Below, in pieces: positions 11,773 to 23,150 of a stretch of 64,000 nt of DNA; position 1 is the first letter of the stretch; every line of letters starts with the position of its first letter. The stretch comes from Neostapfia colusana (taxonomy: Eukaryota > Streptophyta > Magnoliopsida > Poales > Poaceae). Where the stretch lies: assembly GCA_030760725.1 (NCBI GenBank), contig JASWHV010000012.1, positions 41,385,652 to 41,449,651 on the forward strand, written 5' to 3'. A model generated the notes under the pieces. That model was not told where the DNA came from, ran no database searches, and saw only the letters and a program-made list of their open reading frames with translations. A program made the position numbers and the translations under genes.

Positions 11773-13521
11773 GCATTGGGAATAGCACGCTCGAAAAGAG
11801 CCTATTTTGAAAACTTAGAAGTAGTCGAGTGAGGATTAGTCACTATGCTCACATAAGGTCTATGATAGTAGTAGTTACTAAGGTGGAAAAGCTAACTTAT
11901 GTGTTATACATTATGTAACGACACTCCAACGTCAGGTAAGAGGTAAGGTACGCCACCGCAATCGGATCAATTGCGGTAACTCGCCATACGAGCAATAGTA
12001 TGGAATGGTATACCGTGGCTTGGCACGGTAGTGAATATGAGTCTCTGAACCTCTCAATGGTTCTGAGAGCATATGAAAATGCTGATCTCCAGCGTGCTTT
12101 AGGCAAAAGTGAGAATGCCCCATCGTGTGGTAAGAAACACGATAGTATGCAACTCTTGAACGTTTAATGTTCAAAGGGCCATACGCAGCGCTCGCCATCG
12201 GCGTGCCTCAACGGTCATGAGGCAGTAGGTGGTATCCGTTGGGTTGATAAAATTCCCATCCGTGACGACCCGTTCGCGCTCTACTCGGGTTCCCCGTCGT
12301 GTGGTGTGAAAACACGACCATGTACCTTGAGACGTGGCTTGACTCAAGGACGATCCGTATGGCAATGATACGGACCGTATGTTTTTATTATGATATGGAA
12401 CTGCCTGCAATGTTAAAAACCTTTGTGTGCACCATTATTGTGTGTTCTTCTGCAGGTACATTAACCACTTTAACGCATGACGTGTAGAAACCGTTTGTGA
12501 GTGACGTTCTTAGTTCCACCATTTGACACGTATATGCCGGAATACCGGTTTAGGATTTTTCTTTGGTGAGGAAACATAGTACCGAGACTGCATCAAAGGA
12601 TATTTTTCAAAGAAAAGAGTCAAAATGAAGTTTAGGATTCCATTCAGGGGTTAGTAAACTCCTATATTGAACTAAGATTTAATTGGGAGTATAGGTTCAA
12701 TCTCAAAAGCTTAGGAATAATCTCCCCTGGTTTCGGCAGAAATGTTGCTGAATTTTTAACAGGGCATAACTTAATATTGGTTGAACCAATGGAGGTGTGG
12801 GATACCATTCTGGAAAGGTTTTGAAGTCCTCTACAAATGTTATGTAGAGCTCCAGAACAAAATCTCCCTCCAAAGGGACGAAAATCTCACATGAGTATAC
12901 ACTTTCCAGAACAGGGCAGACCAAAATGCTCTCTGGAATTTTCTGTATTTGAACCACAACTTCCTGTAGAAAAATTTCTAAGGGTCAATTAAGACACCGT
13001 TGGAAAGTGCAGGAAATGTGCTACAACTTTGTTGTTGAACGCTAGTCCAGATTTTGCCTCTAAAGTGGGCAAAACTGTTGGATTATCCAGACTGGTCAGC
13101 TGGACCAGAAGCTAGACAAGGCACTATGTTGAAAATTTTCAACCAAACAACTAGGTTTCACCTTTCGATATCCAGCGGCTGTTGTAAAACAGTGAGTTGG
13201 AGTCGAAAAGTTTATGCATTTGACATATCATTTTGAGTTAGGACATATTTGGGTCCAGTACAATAGCGAGGAATTACGCATGCTAACACACTTAACATCC
13301 CATGGTGACCCCATCGAAATGAACTTTGAACCCATAAAGTTCAATACTTTGGGACTCGATCGTGTGACACGGTCCAGGGATGTATATGTTGCATAAAGTT
13401 TATACTTTATCCATATGTGTGACAGTTGTGCATACCGTTTATTCCATTCTCGCATTACTATTGTATAGACTGGATGAGCTAAACAAACATGTGCTGATCG
13501 TTTGAATGATGTGAATGCAGA
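11773..13521 (+). other. Non-coding leader of element A
   Basis: A region of 1.75 kb between the primer site and gag with no convincing ORF. It ends in gtgaatgcag one base before the gag ATG, a 3' splice-site consensus. The leader probably contains packaging and dimerisation signals, but I could not identify a specific one. Confidence 0.7.
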
Positions 13522-14745
13522 ATGGTGCGGACACGTTCAACGCAAGAGGAGGGAGGTCTGAGTCAAGTTCGTGGTGATGAGTCTCCACCTTCAGAGCAGA
13601 CCACGACGCAGCAGCAACCACCTCCTCCACTGCCAGAACTTCCAAGGAATCTTGCGGAGGTTCTCGCCGCAGTGCTCGGCTCGCGCGACGAGCAAACCGA
13701 GTTGCTGCGGATGCTAGTCCAGTAAAATGCGTCCCATCAGGGAGGACGCCAAGACAATGGGCAACGCCAGCCCCAACACAGTTCGTATTCGGAATTCATG
13801 GCGACCCATCCACCAGTCTTCACGGAGGCCGAAGAACCTTTGGAGGCGGACAGCTTTATCCGCACTCTAGAGGCGAAGTTCGGGCTGCTACGGTGCACCG
13901 GACACCAGAAGGCGCTGTATGCAGCGCAAGAGCTTCAAGGAGAAGCCGGTACCTAGTGGGCGAACTACACCGCCTCCTTACCGGCTGGCCATGCCGTCAC
14001 GTGGACGGAGTTCCGGGAGGCATTCCGCGCCTATCACATACCTCCCGGTGTGATGGAAATGAAGCTCCAGGAGTTCCTGGCGTTACGGCAAGGCGAGAGG
14101 AGTGCTCATGAGTACTCCAGGTTATTCAACTGGCTGGTGCAGTATGTGCCAGGATTTGTGGGGACGGAAGACAACAAGCGTAATGCGTTCTTCCGGGGCC
14201 TGAATTCCAAGATGAAGGTCCATCTCGCCCAAAGCAATCGCGGCACATTCAAAGACCTCGTTAATGCCGCGATTCTACAAGAGAATGCTCAGCGCGAGCG
14301 CGGTTCTAATAAGAGGAAACGCAGCGCGCTGACAAGCAGCAGTGGTGGGACGCCACAGAAATACCGCATGGTGTATCGCTCACCATCCGGTCAGAGATGG
14401 CAGCCACCGGCGCGACTGCCTCAGTTTCGCGGTCGGCAATATAATGTGCCGGGCTTCCGACCGACGTATCCACCACAGCAACAGCAACAGCAAAGGATGG
14501 TCCCGGGTGCGCCTCAGTTTCAACAGCGTGCACCGGGATTCCATCCTCAAGTTGGCGGGACCCCAACACCTTACACGTGCTACACGTGTGGCCTTGTCGG
14601 GCACATTTCGAGGGACTGCCCCGAGCCACGACAGGGCAGGGGTGCAGCACCATATCAGGGTGCTAATCAGCCCTGCAACCAGCCCAAGAAACCAGCACCA
14701 AAACGCGGCAACGTCCACCACTTAGCTATCGAAGACGTGCCGTAA
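13522..14745 (+). pseudogene. gag pseudogene of element A
   Basis: Gag polyprotein starting MVRTRSTQEEGG. N-terminal Pro/Gln-rich segment, then the gag core (PPVFTEAEEPLEADSFI; AYHIPPGVMEMKLQEFLALR; RSAHEYSRLF; HLAQSNRGTFKDLVNAAI), a Pro/Gln-rich linker and one CCHC zinc knuckle (CYTCGLVGHISRDC, about residue 350) that binds RNA. There are three in-frame stops, all single-base changes by context: TAA 13723-13725, TAG 13954-13956 (where the F homologue has Trp), and TAA 14743-14745 at the gag/protease border. The frame is otherwise uninterrupted into pol, so the ancestor encoded one Gag-Pol polyprotein of about 1500 residues. Confidence 0.92.
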
Positions 14746-17700
14746 GGCGAACCCGTCCTCGCGGGTACGTTCTCTTACCTAGATCATCCCGTAGTCATAC
14801 GTTTTGACTCCGGTGCCACCCATAATTTCATAAGTCAGTCTTATGTTATTAAATATCAACTGCCTATCATTCACACAAATAGTTCATACTTGATATGCTC
14901 TCCGGGTGGGAAAATAACAGCTGATAGAATGGTCTATAGTGCACCATTACAGTTGGGTGGAAATCTATATCCTACTTCTCTAATCATGTTAGAGAGTCAA
15001 AAACTTGATGTCATTTTAGGAATGTCATGGCTACATCGCCATGGTGCTGTTCTTGACATCATTCCACGTGTGGTTCGTCTCAATTCTCCACTTCATGAAC
15101 CACATGTTCTTACTGTTGACCGATCGGTTCAAGAAGCCCCAGCCACATATAACACGGAAGCCACAAAACTTGAGGATATTCGTGTGGTCCGTGAATACCC
15201 GGATGTCTTTCCGGATGATCTCATGGGCATGCCACCCGAAAGGGATGTCGAGTTCAAGATTGAACTTGTACCTGGGACGACACCAATCTCACGGAGACCA
15301 TACAAGATGGCTCCAAACGAGCTGGCTGAACCAAAGGAGCAGCTCAACGATCTAATGAAGAAGGGTTTCATTCGACCGAGTTCCTCGCCATGGGGATGCT
15401 CGGCGCTGTTTATGAAGAAGAAGGATGAAACCTTGAGGTTGTGTGTGGACTACCGACCTCTCAACGCCGTCACCATCAAGAATAAATATCCACTGCCCCG
15501 CATCGATATATTATTCGATCAACTTGTGGGTGTGAGTGTATTTTCAAAGATGGATCTTCGCTCCGGATATCATCAAATTAAGATCCGAGCAGAAGATATT
15601 CCGAAGACGACCTTCTCGACGAGATATGGGTTGTATGAATACCTCGTCATGTCCTTTGGTCTCACCAACGCCCCGGCACACTTCATGTATCTTATGAACT
15701 CACTGTTCATGCCGGAGTTGGACAAGTTCGTGGTGGTGTTCATAGAGGACATCTTGGTCTACTCCAAGTCAGAGGAAGAACACGCCAAACACTTGCATAT
15801 TGTGCTTCAACGATTGCGAGACCATAAGCTTTATGCCAAGTTCAGCAAGTGCGAGTTTTGGATCAGCCAAGTGCCATTTCTGGGTCACATTATTTCTGCA
15901 GAAGGCATTGCAGTTGATCCAAGCAAAATAGAACAAGTGCTGAAATGGAAGTCCCCCACATCAGTCCATGAAGTCAGAAGTTTCCTCGGGTTAGCAGGAT
16001 ATTATCGGAGATTCATACCGAACTTCTCCAAGCTTGCTAAGCCAATGACTGAACTGTTGAAGAAGGGGATTAAATATGTTTGGAGCTCAGCTTGTGAAGA
16101 AGCTTTCCAGGCATTAGTGAAGCATCTTACAACAGCCCCGGTGTTAGCTCAACCAGATACAACCAAGCCCTTCGACGTATATTCTGATGCGTCCAGCATC
16201 GGGCTTGGCTGTGTATTGATGCAAGGAGGAAGAGTGGTCGCCTATGGCTCACGTCAACTTCGAAACCACGAGCAGCACTATCCGAATCATGATCTTGAGC
16301 TTGCTGCTGTGGTGTTAGCCTTGAAGATGTGGAGGCACTATTTACTTGGGAACTTAGTGCACCTCTACACCGACCACAAAAGTCTAAAATATATATTCAC
16401 TCAAAAGGAGTTGAATATGCGGCAACGGAGATGGCTAGAACTGATCAAAGACTATGAGATTGAGATTCACTACCATCCCGGGAAGGCGAACGTGGTTGCC
16501 GATGCCTTAAGCCGCAAATCCCATGTCAACAGCCTGTCCATCACCCCACTTGAAGAGGAGGAGCCAAGTCTGTACTTGGTTCCATATGGGGCATTGTATA
16601 ATCTTGCTCTCGTCCCTACAATACGAGAGGAGATTATGGAAGCTCAGAAAAAAGACGTGGGAATGTCACACATTCGGAGAAGGATGAAGAATGGCAAAAT
16701 GAAATGCTTCCAAAGAGATGATAACGGTACTCTATGGTTTAAAGACCGTATAGAGGTACCCCGCGACATGAATCTTCGGAAGAAAATATTGGACGAAGCG
16801 CATTTGTCCAAGTATTCTATTCATCCAGGCAGCAACAAGATGTACCAGGATCTAAAAACCAGGTTTTGGTGGACACGGATGAAAAGAGAAATCGCAAAGT
16901 ACGTATCTGAATGTGATACGTGTCGGCGTGTGAAAGCCGACCATATGCGTAAAGCCGGACAGCTGCAACCATTGAGAATTCCGTCGTGGAAGTGGGAGGA
17001 TATCAGCATGGACTTCATAGTCACATTACCTCTCACGTCTCACAAACATGACTCGATTTGGGTGATAGTTGATCGACTAACCAAGTCGGCTCATTTCATT
17101 CCCGTACATACAAGCTACGTGGCCAAGCAATATGCGGAATTTTATATTGCAAGAATTTTGTGCTTGCACGGTGTTCCCCGCTCCATTATTTCAGATCGCG
17201 GTGCGCTGTTCGTCTCTTGGTTTTGGGAACAGCTGCACGTGTCATTGGGGACCAAACTGATCCGAAGCTCCGCATATCACCCGCAGACAGATGGTCAAAC
17301 TGAACGGGTGAACCAAGTGTTGGAAGACATGCTACGCGCTTGTGCCATCCACCACGGCAAGAATTGGGACGATCATTTGCCGTTGGCGGAGTTTTCTTAC
17401 AACAATGGCTATCAATCTAGCATCAAGATGGCGCCGTATGAAGCTCTCTACAGCCGGAAATGCCGCACACCTCTCAACTGGTGCGAGTCCGGTGAGCGAG
17501 TCATCTACGGCATTGAACTTGTGAATGAAGCTGAAGAACGAGTGCGAGTAATACAAGCCAATCTTAAGGCTGCTCAATCTCGTCAGAAGAGCTATGCGGA
17601 TAAAAGACGCCGCCCTCTCCACTTCGACATCGGGGACCATGTTTATGTCCGTGTGTCTCCGATGAAGGGAGTTCACTGTTTTGGAGTGAAGGGTAAACTT

Positions 17701-18021
17701 GCGCCGCGGTTCATTGGTCCGTTCACCATCATTGAAAAATGTGGACCCGTGGCCTATCGCTTGGATTTACCGGCGCCGCTCGCAGGGATTCACAACGTCT
17801 TCCACATCTCCCAGCTTAGGAAGTGCCTCAAACCTTCCGCTGAAATCCGCACCGAAGACATAGAAGTTATTCAACCGGACCTCACGTACACGGAGTATCC
17901 GATCTGGATTATCGATGAAAAGATTCGCGCCATGAGAAACCGGACCTTATGGTTCTACAAGGTCTTGTGGAGTAACCATACCACGGATGAGGCGACATGG
18001 GAAAGCGAGGAATATCTATGA
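14746..18021 (+). pseudogene. pol of element A (PR-RT-RH-INT-chromodomain), open but downstream of stops
   Basis: Continues the gag frame. Protease: active site DSGA at 14806-14817. RT: PLNAVTIKNKYPLPRI at about 15450, catalytic loop FIEDILVYS at 15739-15765, where the family norm is FIDD; the first catalytic Asp is Glu (GAG 15745-15747). RNase H: DVYSDASSIGLGCVLMQGG and TDHKSLKYIF. Integrase: HHCC zinc finger (HPGSNKMYQD, CDTCRRVKADH), catalytic Asp 17011 (MDFIV), Asp 17194 (SDRG), Glu 17302 (DGQTERVNQ). GPF/Y module near 17720, then a C-terminal chromodomain (LTYTEYPIWIIDEKIR, ATWESEEYL) expected to bind methylated H3 tails and direct integration to heterochromatin. No internal stop; translation is blocked only by the gag stops. 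Confidence 0.93.
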
Positions 18022-18110
18022 ACGAATTATCCGGACTTGCTATCATCATATACCCGGTAAAGTTTCCCAACTTTGCTTTTCCTTTGGAATCTCGGGACGA
18101 GATTCTTTTT

Positions 18111-18123
18111 AAGGGGTGAGGGA
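18111..18123 (+). other. Polypurine tract of element A
   Basis: AAGGGGTGAGGGA ends directly at the TG of the 3' LTR. This purine run primes plus-strand DNA synthesis. Confidence 0.9.
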
Positions 18124-21100
18124 TGTAAAATCCCCAAAATGTGGCAGCAAGGAAGTTCAGCTCATGTACACTTAGGAAAAATGAGGGGAATTAAAACTTT
18201 GAATTATAACGGTGTAAGTTCAAAGTGAGGGTTAGACTCCCCAAAAACTTCCAAACATGGAGATCTAAATTCATAACCTGGGTCTTCATATTTCAAATAT
18301 TCGACCTTCCAAATTTCAGCTCATTTGGAGGAGTTCTGATATTTGTTTGGGATTAAAAGGAAAAGCCCTCTAATCTGAATTTCAAATTCAGTTTCAAATT
18401 CCAATTCCCTCAATTTGCAAATTTGGCTCCACAAATGTGTTCTCCACATTTGAATGAGCAGCCATGCCAAAAATTGGAAACTTTGGAGCTGGTTTGCTAT
18501 GTTTTTGGGGCAATACAAAATGGAGAATTCAAACTCCATTTCAAATTCAAATGGTCAAATATAATTCAAACTTTCACACCAGAATTCAAATCATTTGAAT
18601 TCAGAAAGTTTAAACCATGACTTGCTGCGAAAGTCTAGCCTTAAATGTTGAGTTGCTGGGGAAGAAATATCAGTGGAAATTGGATAGAAATTAGAGGTGG
18701 TGGGACCCCTTTGTCAGCCACAGAAATGTCCACCGCCTCTGCAGAATTTCGTCGAACAGTGAGAGCTCGACAGCTCTCGGTTGCAACCCGCTCCCGAGAA
18801 ACACCGTGCCACCTCCTGTTGCCTCGGCTATCTGCTCAGCCCACCACGCCACAGCAGCAGAACACTTCACTTTGCCCTCTCGGTCTTCAACCGATGTGCT
18901 TCCCAGCCCTCTGCTCGAGTGCACAAGCAAGAACACAGAGCCACGCTGGTCTGCTCGGGTCACCGTTGCTGCTTCACGTCTTCCGGCCGCCCCAACGTCT
19001 CTGCCGCACGTCCAGCACCTCCCTAAGGTGCGCCAAGGTGTGTAGATCGTGATTCTGTAGTCCCATTGCTCTTCCCCTTCGCTGGCTAGCCGGAATTCGG
19101 ATTTTACCGCCGGAGTACGTGTTGAACCGACGTGAGCCAAATCTGGAAATTCATCCAACATGGTTGATCATCGGTTCTACAATTCAAGCCACAGAAACTA
19201 GTGACCCTAGCGCCCTCTCACGCCAAAGCACGGGTTAAACCAGCCATCCCACGCCCCGGGCGACAGGAAATCGCTGGCGGCGGCAAAAACGGGTCGGTTC
19301 TCCGGTGAACCCTATTTTCTGGCCATTTGCTGCAAGGTTTAGCCTGCGTTCCATGTTCCCCGATCATTGGTGATGCTTTAGGGCAAGGTAGCTCGCCGGG
19401 AGAAGCTTCGGACACGCCAGAACGCGTTGATGCCGAGCTCCCGAGCCGCCCCACCAGTGCCGATCTGTTTTCGGCCGTTTTCATGCGCGGAAACCTTGCC
19501 CGGCAGCTGCGCCATGTTCCCAGGAGCATGTAGGGCGAAACCAGAGCTAATTTGGTGGAGAAATGAGGGAGAAAGAGCCATGCCACGATCTGAGCTGGTG
19601 TGCACGCGCGTCTCTGGCGGGAGGTTGAAGAAAGACCTGACGAGTGGGCCCCCCTGTTAAGTCTCTGTGTAGGTTTCAAACAGAGAGCTAATCAAGTTTT
19701 AAAAATCCATAACTTTGTGTAGACAACTCCAAAAAGGGTGAGACCAATTTTGTTGGAATCCTCATGAGGAGTACTTCACATAGAAATAAATTGCTTGCTA
19801 CTAAAATGACCAGGCATTTCTGTAGAATTGTTTTTAGTAAATCCTTTAGGGATTTATTACAGGAGCAATTCTTTATGAAATATTCCCAAATTTGGCAGCT
19901 AGTCCTTTTCATAGTAACAGATCTCCAGTAAAAATTTGAGCTTCATTGGAGTTCATTTGGTAGGCTAAATTGCCTTCCAAAGTTCAGCCTTTATTTGGAA
20001 ATTCAAATTTAAACAGAAACTTTTCAGAACTCCTGTCCAACTTCAAAAATTCATATCTCTCTGTTGGTAGCTCCAAAAATGGTGAAACAAATTTTTTTAG
20101 AACCATGGAGACTTACCCTAATCATATATTCCACTTTTAGCTATGTCAAAACTCCTGATTTGGGCTCAAAATTCAGAGAAGCCTTGTACTTGTAGAAATT
20201 TTAGAGACTACATTGTGCAATGACATTTCTCCAAATTTTGCTCTGATCATCCTTAGAAGGTCTAGTCTTCACTGTAAAAATCCCAAAGCCAGTTAAGGAT
20301 CCTAAATAGCAGTAGCTATGAATAGAAGTCTACTTCTTATAAGTCTTTAATACTTATACACATATTTTGCTACATTTCATTTAGTGACCGAAGTTGAGGA
20401 CGCACCGGAGCCCTTGGACGTCCTCCCACCTGAAGCTAACTTCCCGTTTGATTCACAACCAGGAAAGCCCCGGTTTGCACTTAAGTACCTTTTATAAAAT
20501 TCTTTATTTGTATCACTTATGTCTAGGGTGAATGTTTGCATTAGAGTTAAGGTGTTTGAAACCCCACTTGCATAACCTTTTAAATCTGAAGGGTTGGGTA
20601 GCTTACAGAGCCGACAAGTAGAAAAGGCACCGCTAATGTGCTTAGGACCTCGGTAGAAGTCGAGTAGTTGGAATCTACTCGCGAGGTAAGGTTTATCACA
20701 CGGTTTGGTCAGAACAGAAAGTGGCTTAAGAGTGGTGAAAATGAGACCCAGCAGGGGGGATAGGAAGCAGTGAGCGGAGGTCTCACGTGCGTAGCCTGTT
20801 GGTGTCGATTGAGGACCGAGTCGTGTGCGAGCATGCTGAACAAGTATCGAACAGTACCGGATGGCATACTGACATAAGCAGAAAACTGATGTAAATGGTT
20901 AACCTGGGTGCAGAGGCTTACCCAACCGTAAACAGGAGTGGGATGAGGGTAGCAAGGTGTAAATCTGCCGGTGGGCACAGTCACGCTCCACGCGGGGACC
21001 TCCTACCCGTTACGGATGGACCGGTTCGGCATTTGGATTGCCTTTGAAAGGTTGTTGCATACAACAGAGTAGGAAGGGGTGTGGAATCACGCTTCTGAAA

Positions 21101-21880
21101 GTGGGTGTATGCAACGTGTTGTCCGGGTGTCTCCTGATTGCAATCACCGTCCCTCGCGGTTATTTGAGTACCGCTTGTTCACTGTTTCGTGACGTAGTAA
21201 GAAGTGAAGTAAGCCAGTTGAATGATAATATGCTGTGATGATATATAAATGTCTTGAATACCTTGATTGCTGTAGATGTAGAGCTAATTAAGTTTACTTT
21301 CCGCTTTGGGCATCACCACATCGGGGGAAAGTGTTTCTTGTTTGATTGTGGACTTCCGATGTGAGGGCTGCCTAAGGCACATGAATTTGCTGCTACAAAA
21401 CTGAACGTAAGGATCAACTTATAGGTGTGTCTTTGTTGCAAAGTCCATTGTCTATTTTACACATCCCTGCATGTAGAGTTCCATGCCTAGGCTAGACGGT
21501 TAAGGCTTGCTGAGCCATCATGCTCACGGTTGCAATATTTGAGCTGTATGCAGGTGAGAGCTATGAGGAGGGTTCCGAGGACGAGGCGATGCCCCTGTCA
21601 GGGTACACGGCTGAGATGGAGCCCTGCACGCCGCCGTGATTTCCGGTTTCATGCTGCTAGCGTGTAGCGTCCCCGGGCTGGACGGCTGCACTGTGCATAG
21701 TTAGGATGAGAGACTACTATTGTACTTTACTTCCGCTGTATAGTTATATTCTGTAAAAGACTTCCGCTGTTTTATATCAAATAAAAGTTTGTATCTTTTG
21801 GTGTGTGCTGTTGGGTGCCGCATCGTACGGCACCACCCTATGCGATCCTGGAGTGGGTGAACCACGGGGTGGTCCCCACA
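18124..21880 (+). repeat. 3' LTR of element A
   Basis: 3757 bp against 3773 bp for the 5' copy, colinear throughout. It begins TGTAAAATCCCC and ends GGTCCCCACA. AATAAA lies at 21780-21785. Differences from the 5' copy are scattered substitutions and short indels. Confidence 0.95.
20385..21639 (+). other. Putative spliced LTR ORF, exons E1+E2 (element A 3' LTR)
   Basis: E1 is 20385-20462 and E2 is 21554-21639, same phase and length as in the 5' copy (78 and 86 nt). Both remain open. The donor reads AG/GAAAGC, so the GC donor dinucleotide is lost to GA and splicing here should fail. Confidence 0.4.
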
Positions 21881-21885
21881 AAAGG
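21881..21885. repeat. Target-site duplication of element A, right copy (AAAGG)
   Basis: Exact match to 7978-7982, directly after the 3' LTR CA. Confidence 0.95.
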
Positions 21886-23150
21886 AAAATGATCGCCGGC
21901 TATTCCAGTGTCTATGTGCAAGATTTGATAACCTAATGAGGATCAGAGAGCGGAAATTCAAAGAAACCGTACCGGAAGCTCGGGTTGAGGCCACCGGAGC
22001 AAAATCCGGAAATTCTCGGTGGATGCTTCACGGTTTGCTTCCAGAATTGGAGGAGAGAAGCACCAACCTAGCACGCTCCCGTGGCCTGGATTGCTTGACT
22101 GTGAGAACCCCTGTGGAGGGCTGTCCACGATCACCCGATCGTCGGCCGAAGCTTGATCGCCGCTGTGGTGGTCTTTCTCGGGCAAGGAAGGCCGGAACTC
22201 GCTTGTTTCTGGGTCGGGGAGGTGTGTGCGGAGCTCAGGGCAGCGTTTAGAAGCTTGGGGAGGAGAGGGGGTGAGTGTTTCGCCGTTCTCCCGATCAATC
22301 CAAGCAGCGGAGGGAAGAGCTTCGGCTCAGTGTCCTTGCGAGGGGAAAAACAGGCGAGGGGACCTCGGCAGAGGTGAGGAGCGCCTTAAGAAGGGCTCAG
22401 CACCGACCTGGCTCGCGCTTGGGCGAGCAGCTGGTGGCGCCCCCCCCCCCCCCCCCCGGTGGCGCCCTCGGATGAAGCCCGAAGACCCGAGCGCTGAAAG
22501 TTCAGTCGGTTGAATTTCATCAGTGGCTGACATGTGGGTCCCACTTCCTTTTTAACCTCTGAACTTAACTCTCTCTTACTGTTGTAAACAGTAATCCCCA
22601 CAATACCCATGGTGATTTGAATTATCTACCCCTGAGCCATTTGAATTGGTTAGAATTCAAATTGGGTTTTGTTTGACTAAATTTCAGCACATATTCAGTT
22701 TGAAATTCAAATAAAGTTTGAATTTGCTAAACTTAGCTCATGTCAAGATCAACTGCAAAAGGAGTGAAAATTGGTGTGTGAGATCCCAAAAATGTGCTGA
22801 GTAATAATATGCCTCCCACTTTTGAATTCTTGGGATGAAAACAGTTTGAATTTGAATTTGAGTTCAAACCACCCTCTTTCTAACTATACCCAAAAGGACT
22901 TCAAAAAAGTTTTGAATTTGGGTGAAACTTGGCATGGACATTCCTAGCAAGGTGTATGAGTTTTCCAAATGTCCAGCCCCTATATGATGTATGTGGGAAA
23001 TGCCACTTTTGCATTTTGGTATTTTATTCTCTAATGAGCATGTTGATGGTGGTTACTTGCTCTTGAAATGTGTTCATCGACTTTCTTCAAATGAGGTGTG
23101 TGTGTGGTGATGAACACTTTGAATATGTGTCAAAAACTAAGGCCTTTACA
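21886..23150 (-). repeat. LTR H, right part (reverse)
   Basis: Continuation of the LTR cut by element A: GC-rich to about 22540, then AT-rich LTR head in reverse. It is colinear with the F LTR head at 6150-6769, including gttacttgctctt and the end ggcctttaca, which on the minus strand is the LTR start TGTAAAGGCC. Only LTR sequence is seen, so whether H is solo or part of a full element cannot be told. A run of about 18 C lies at 22440-22460. Confidence 0.65.

Larger units (their letters stand above)
7983..21880 (+). mobile_element. Element A: complete Ty3/Gypsy chromovirus with 3.8-kb LTRs
   Basis: Complete structure: 5' LTR, initiator-Met primer site, 1.75-kb leader, gag-pol in one frame, polypurine tract, 3' LTR, and a 5-bp target duplication. 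Total 13.9 kb, more than half of it LTR. Domain order PR-RT-RH-INT-chromodomain places it among chromoviruses, probably Tekay-like. Three in-frame stops and an altered RT catalytic pair make it non-autonomous. The LTRs differ at scattered positions plus small indels (one of 13 bp near 11660), so the insertion is not very recent. It lies in reverse LTR H. Confidence 0.95.
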
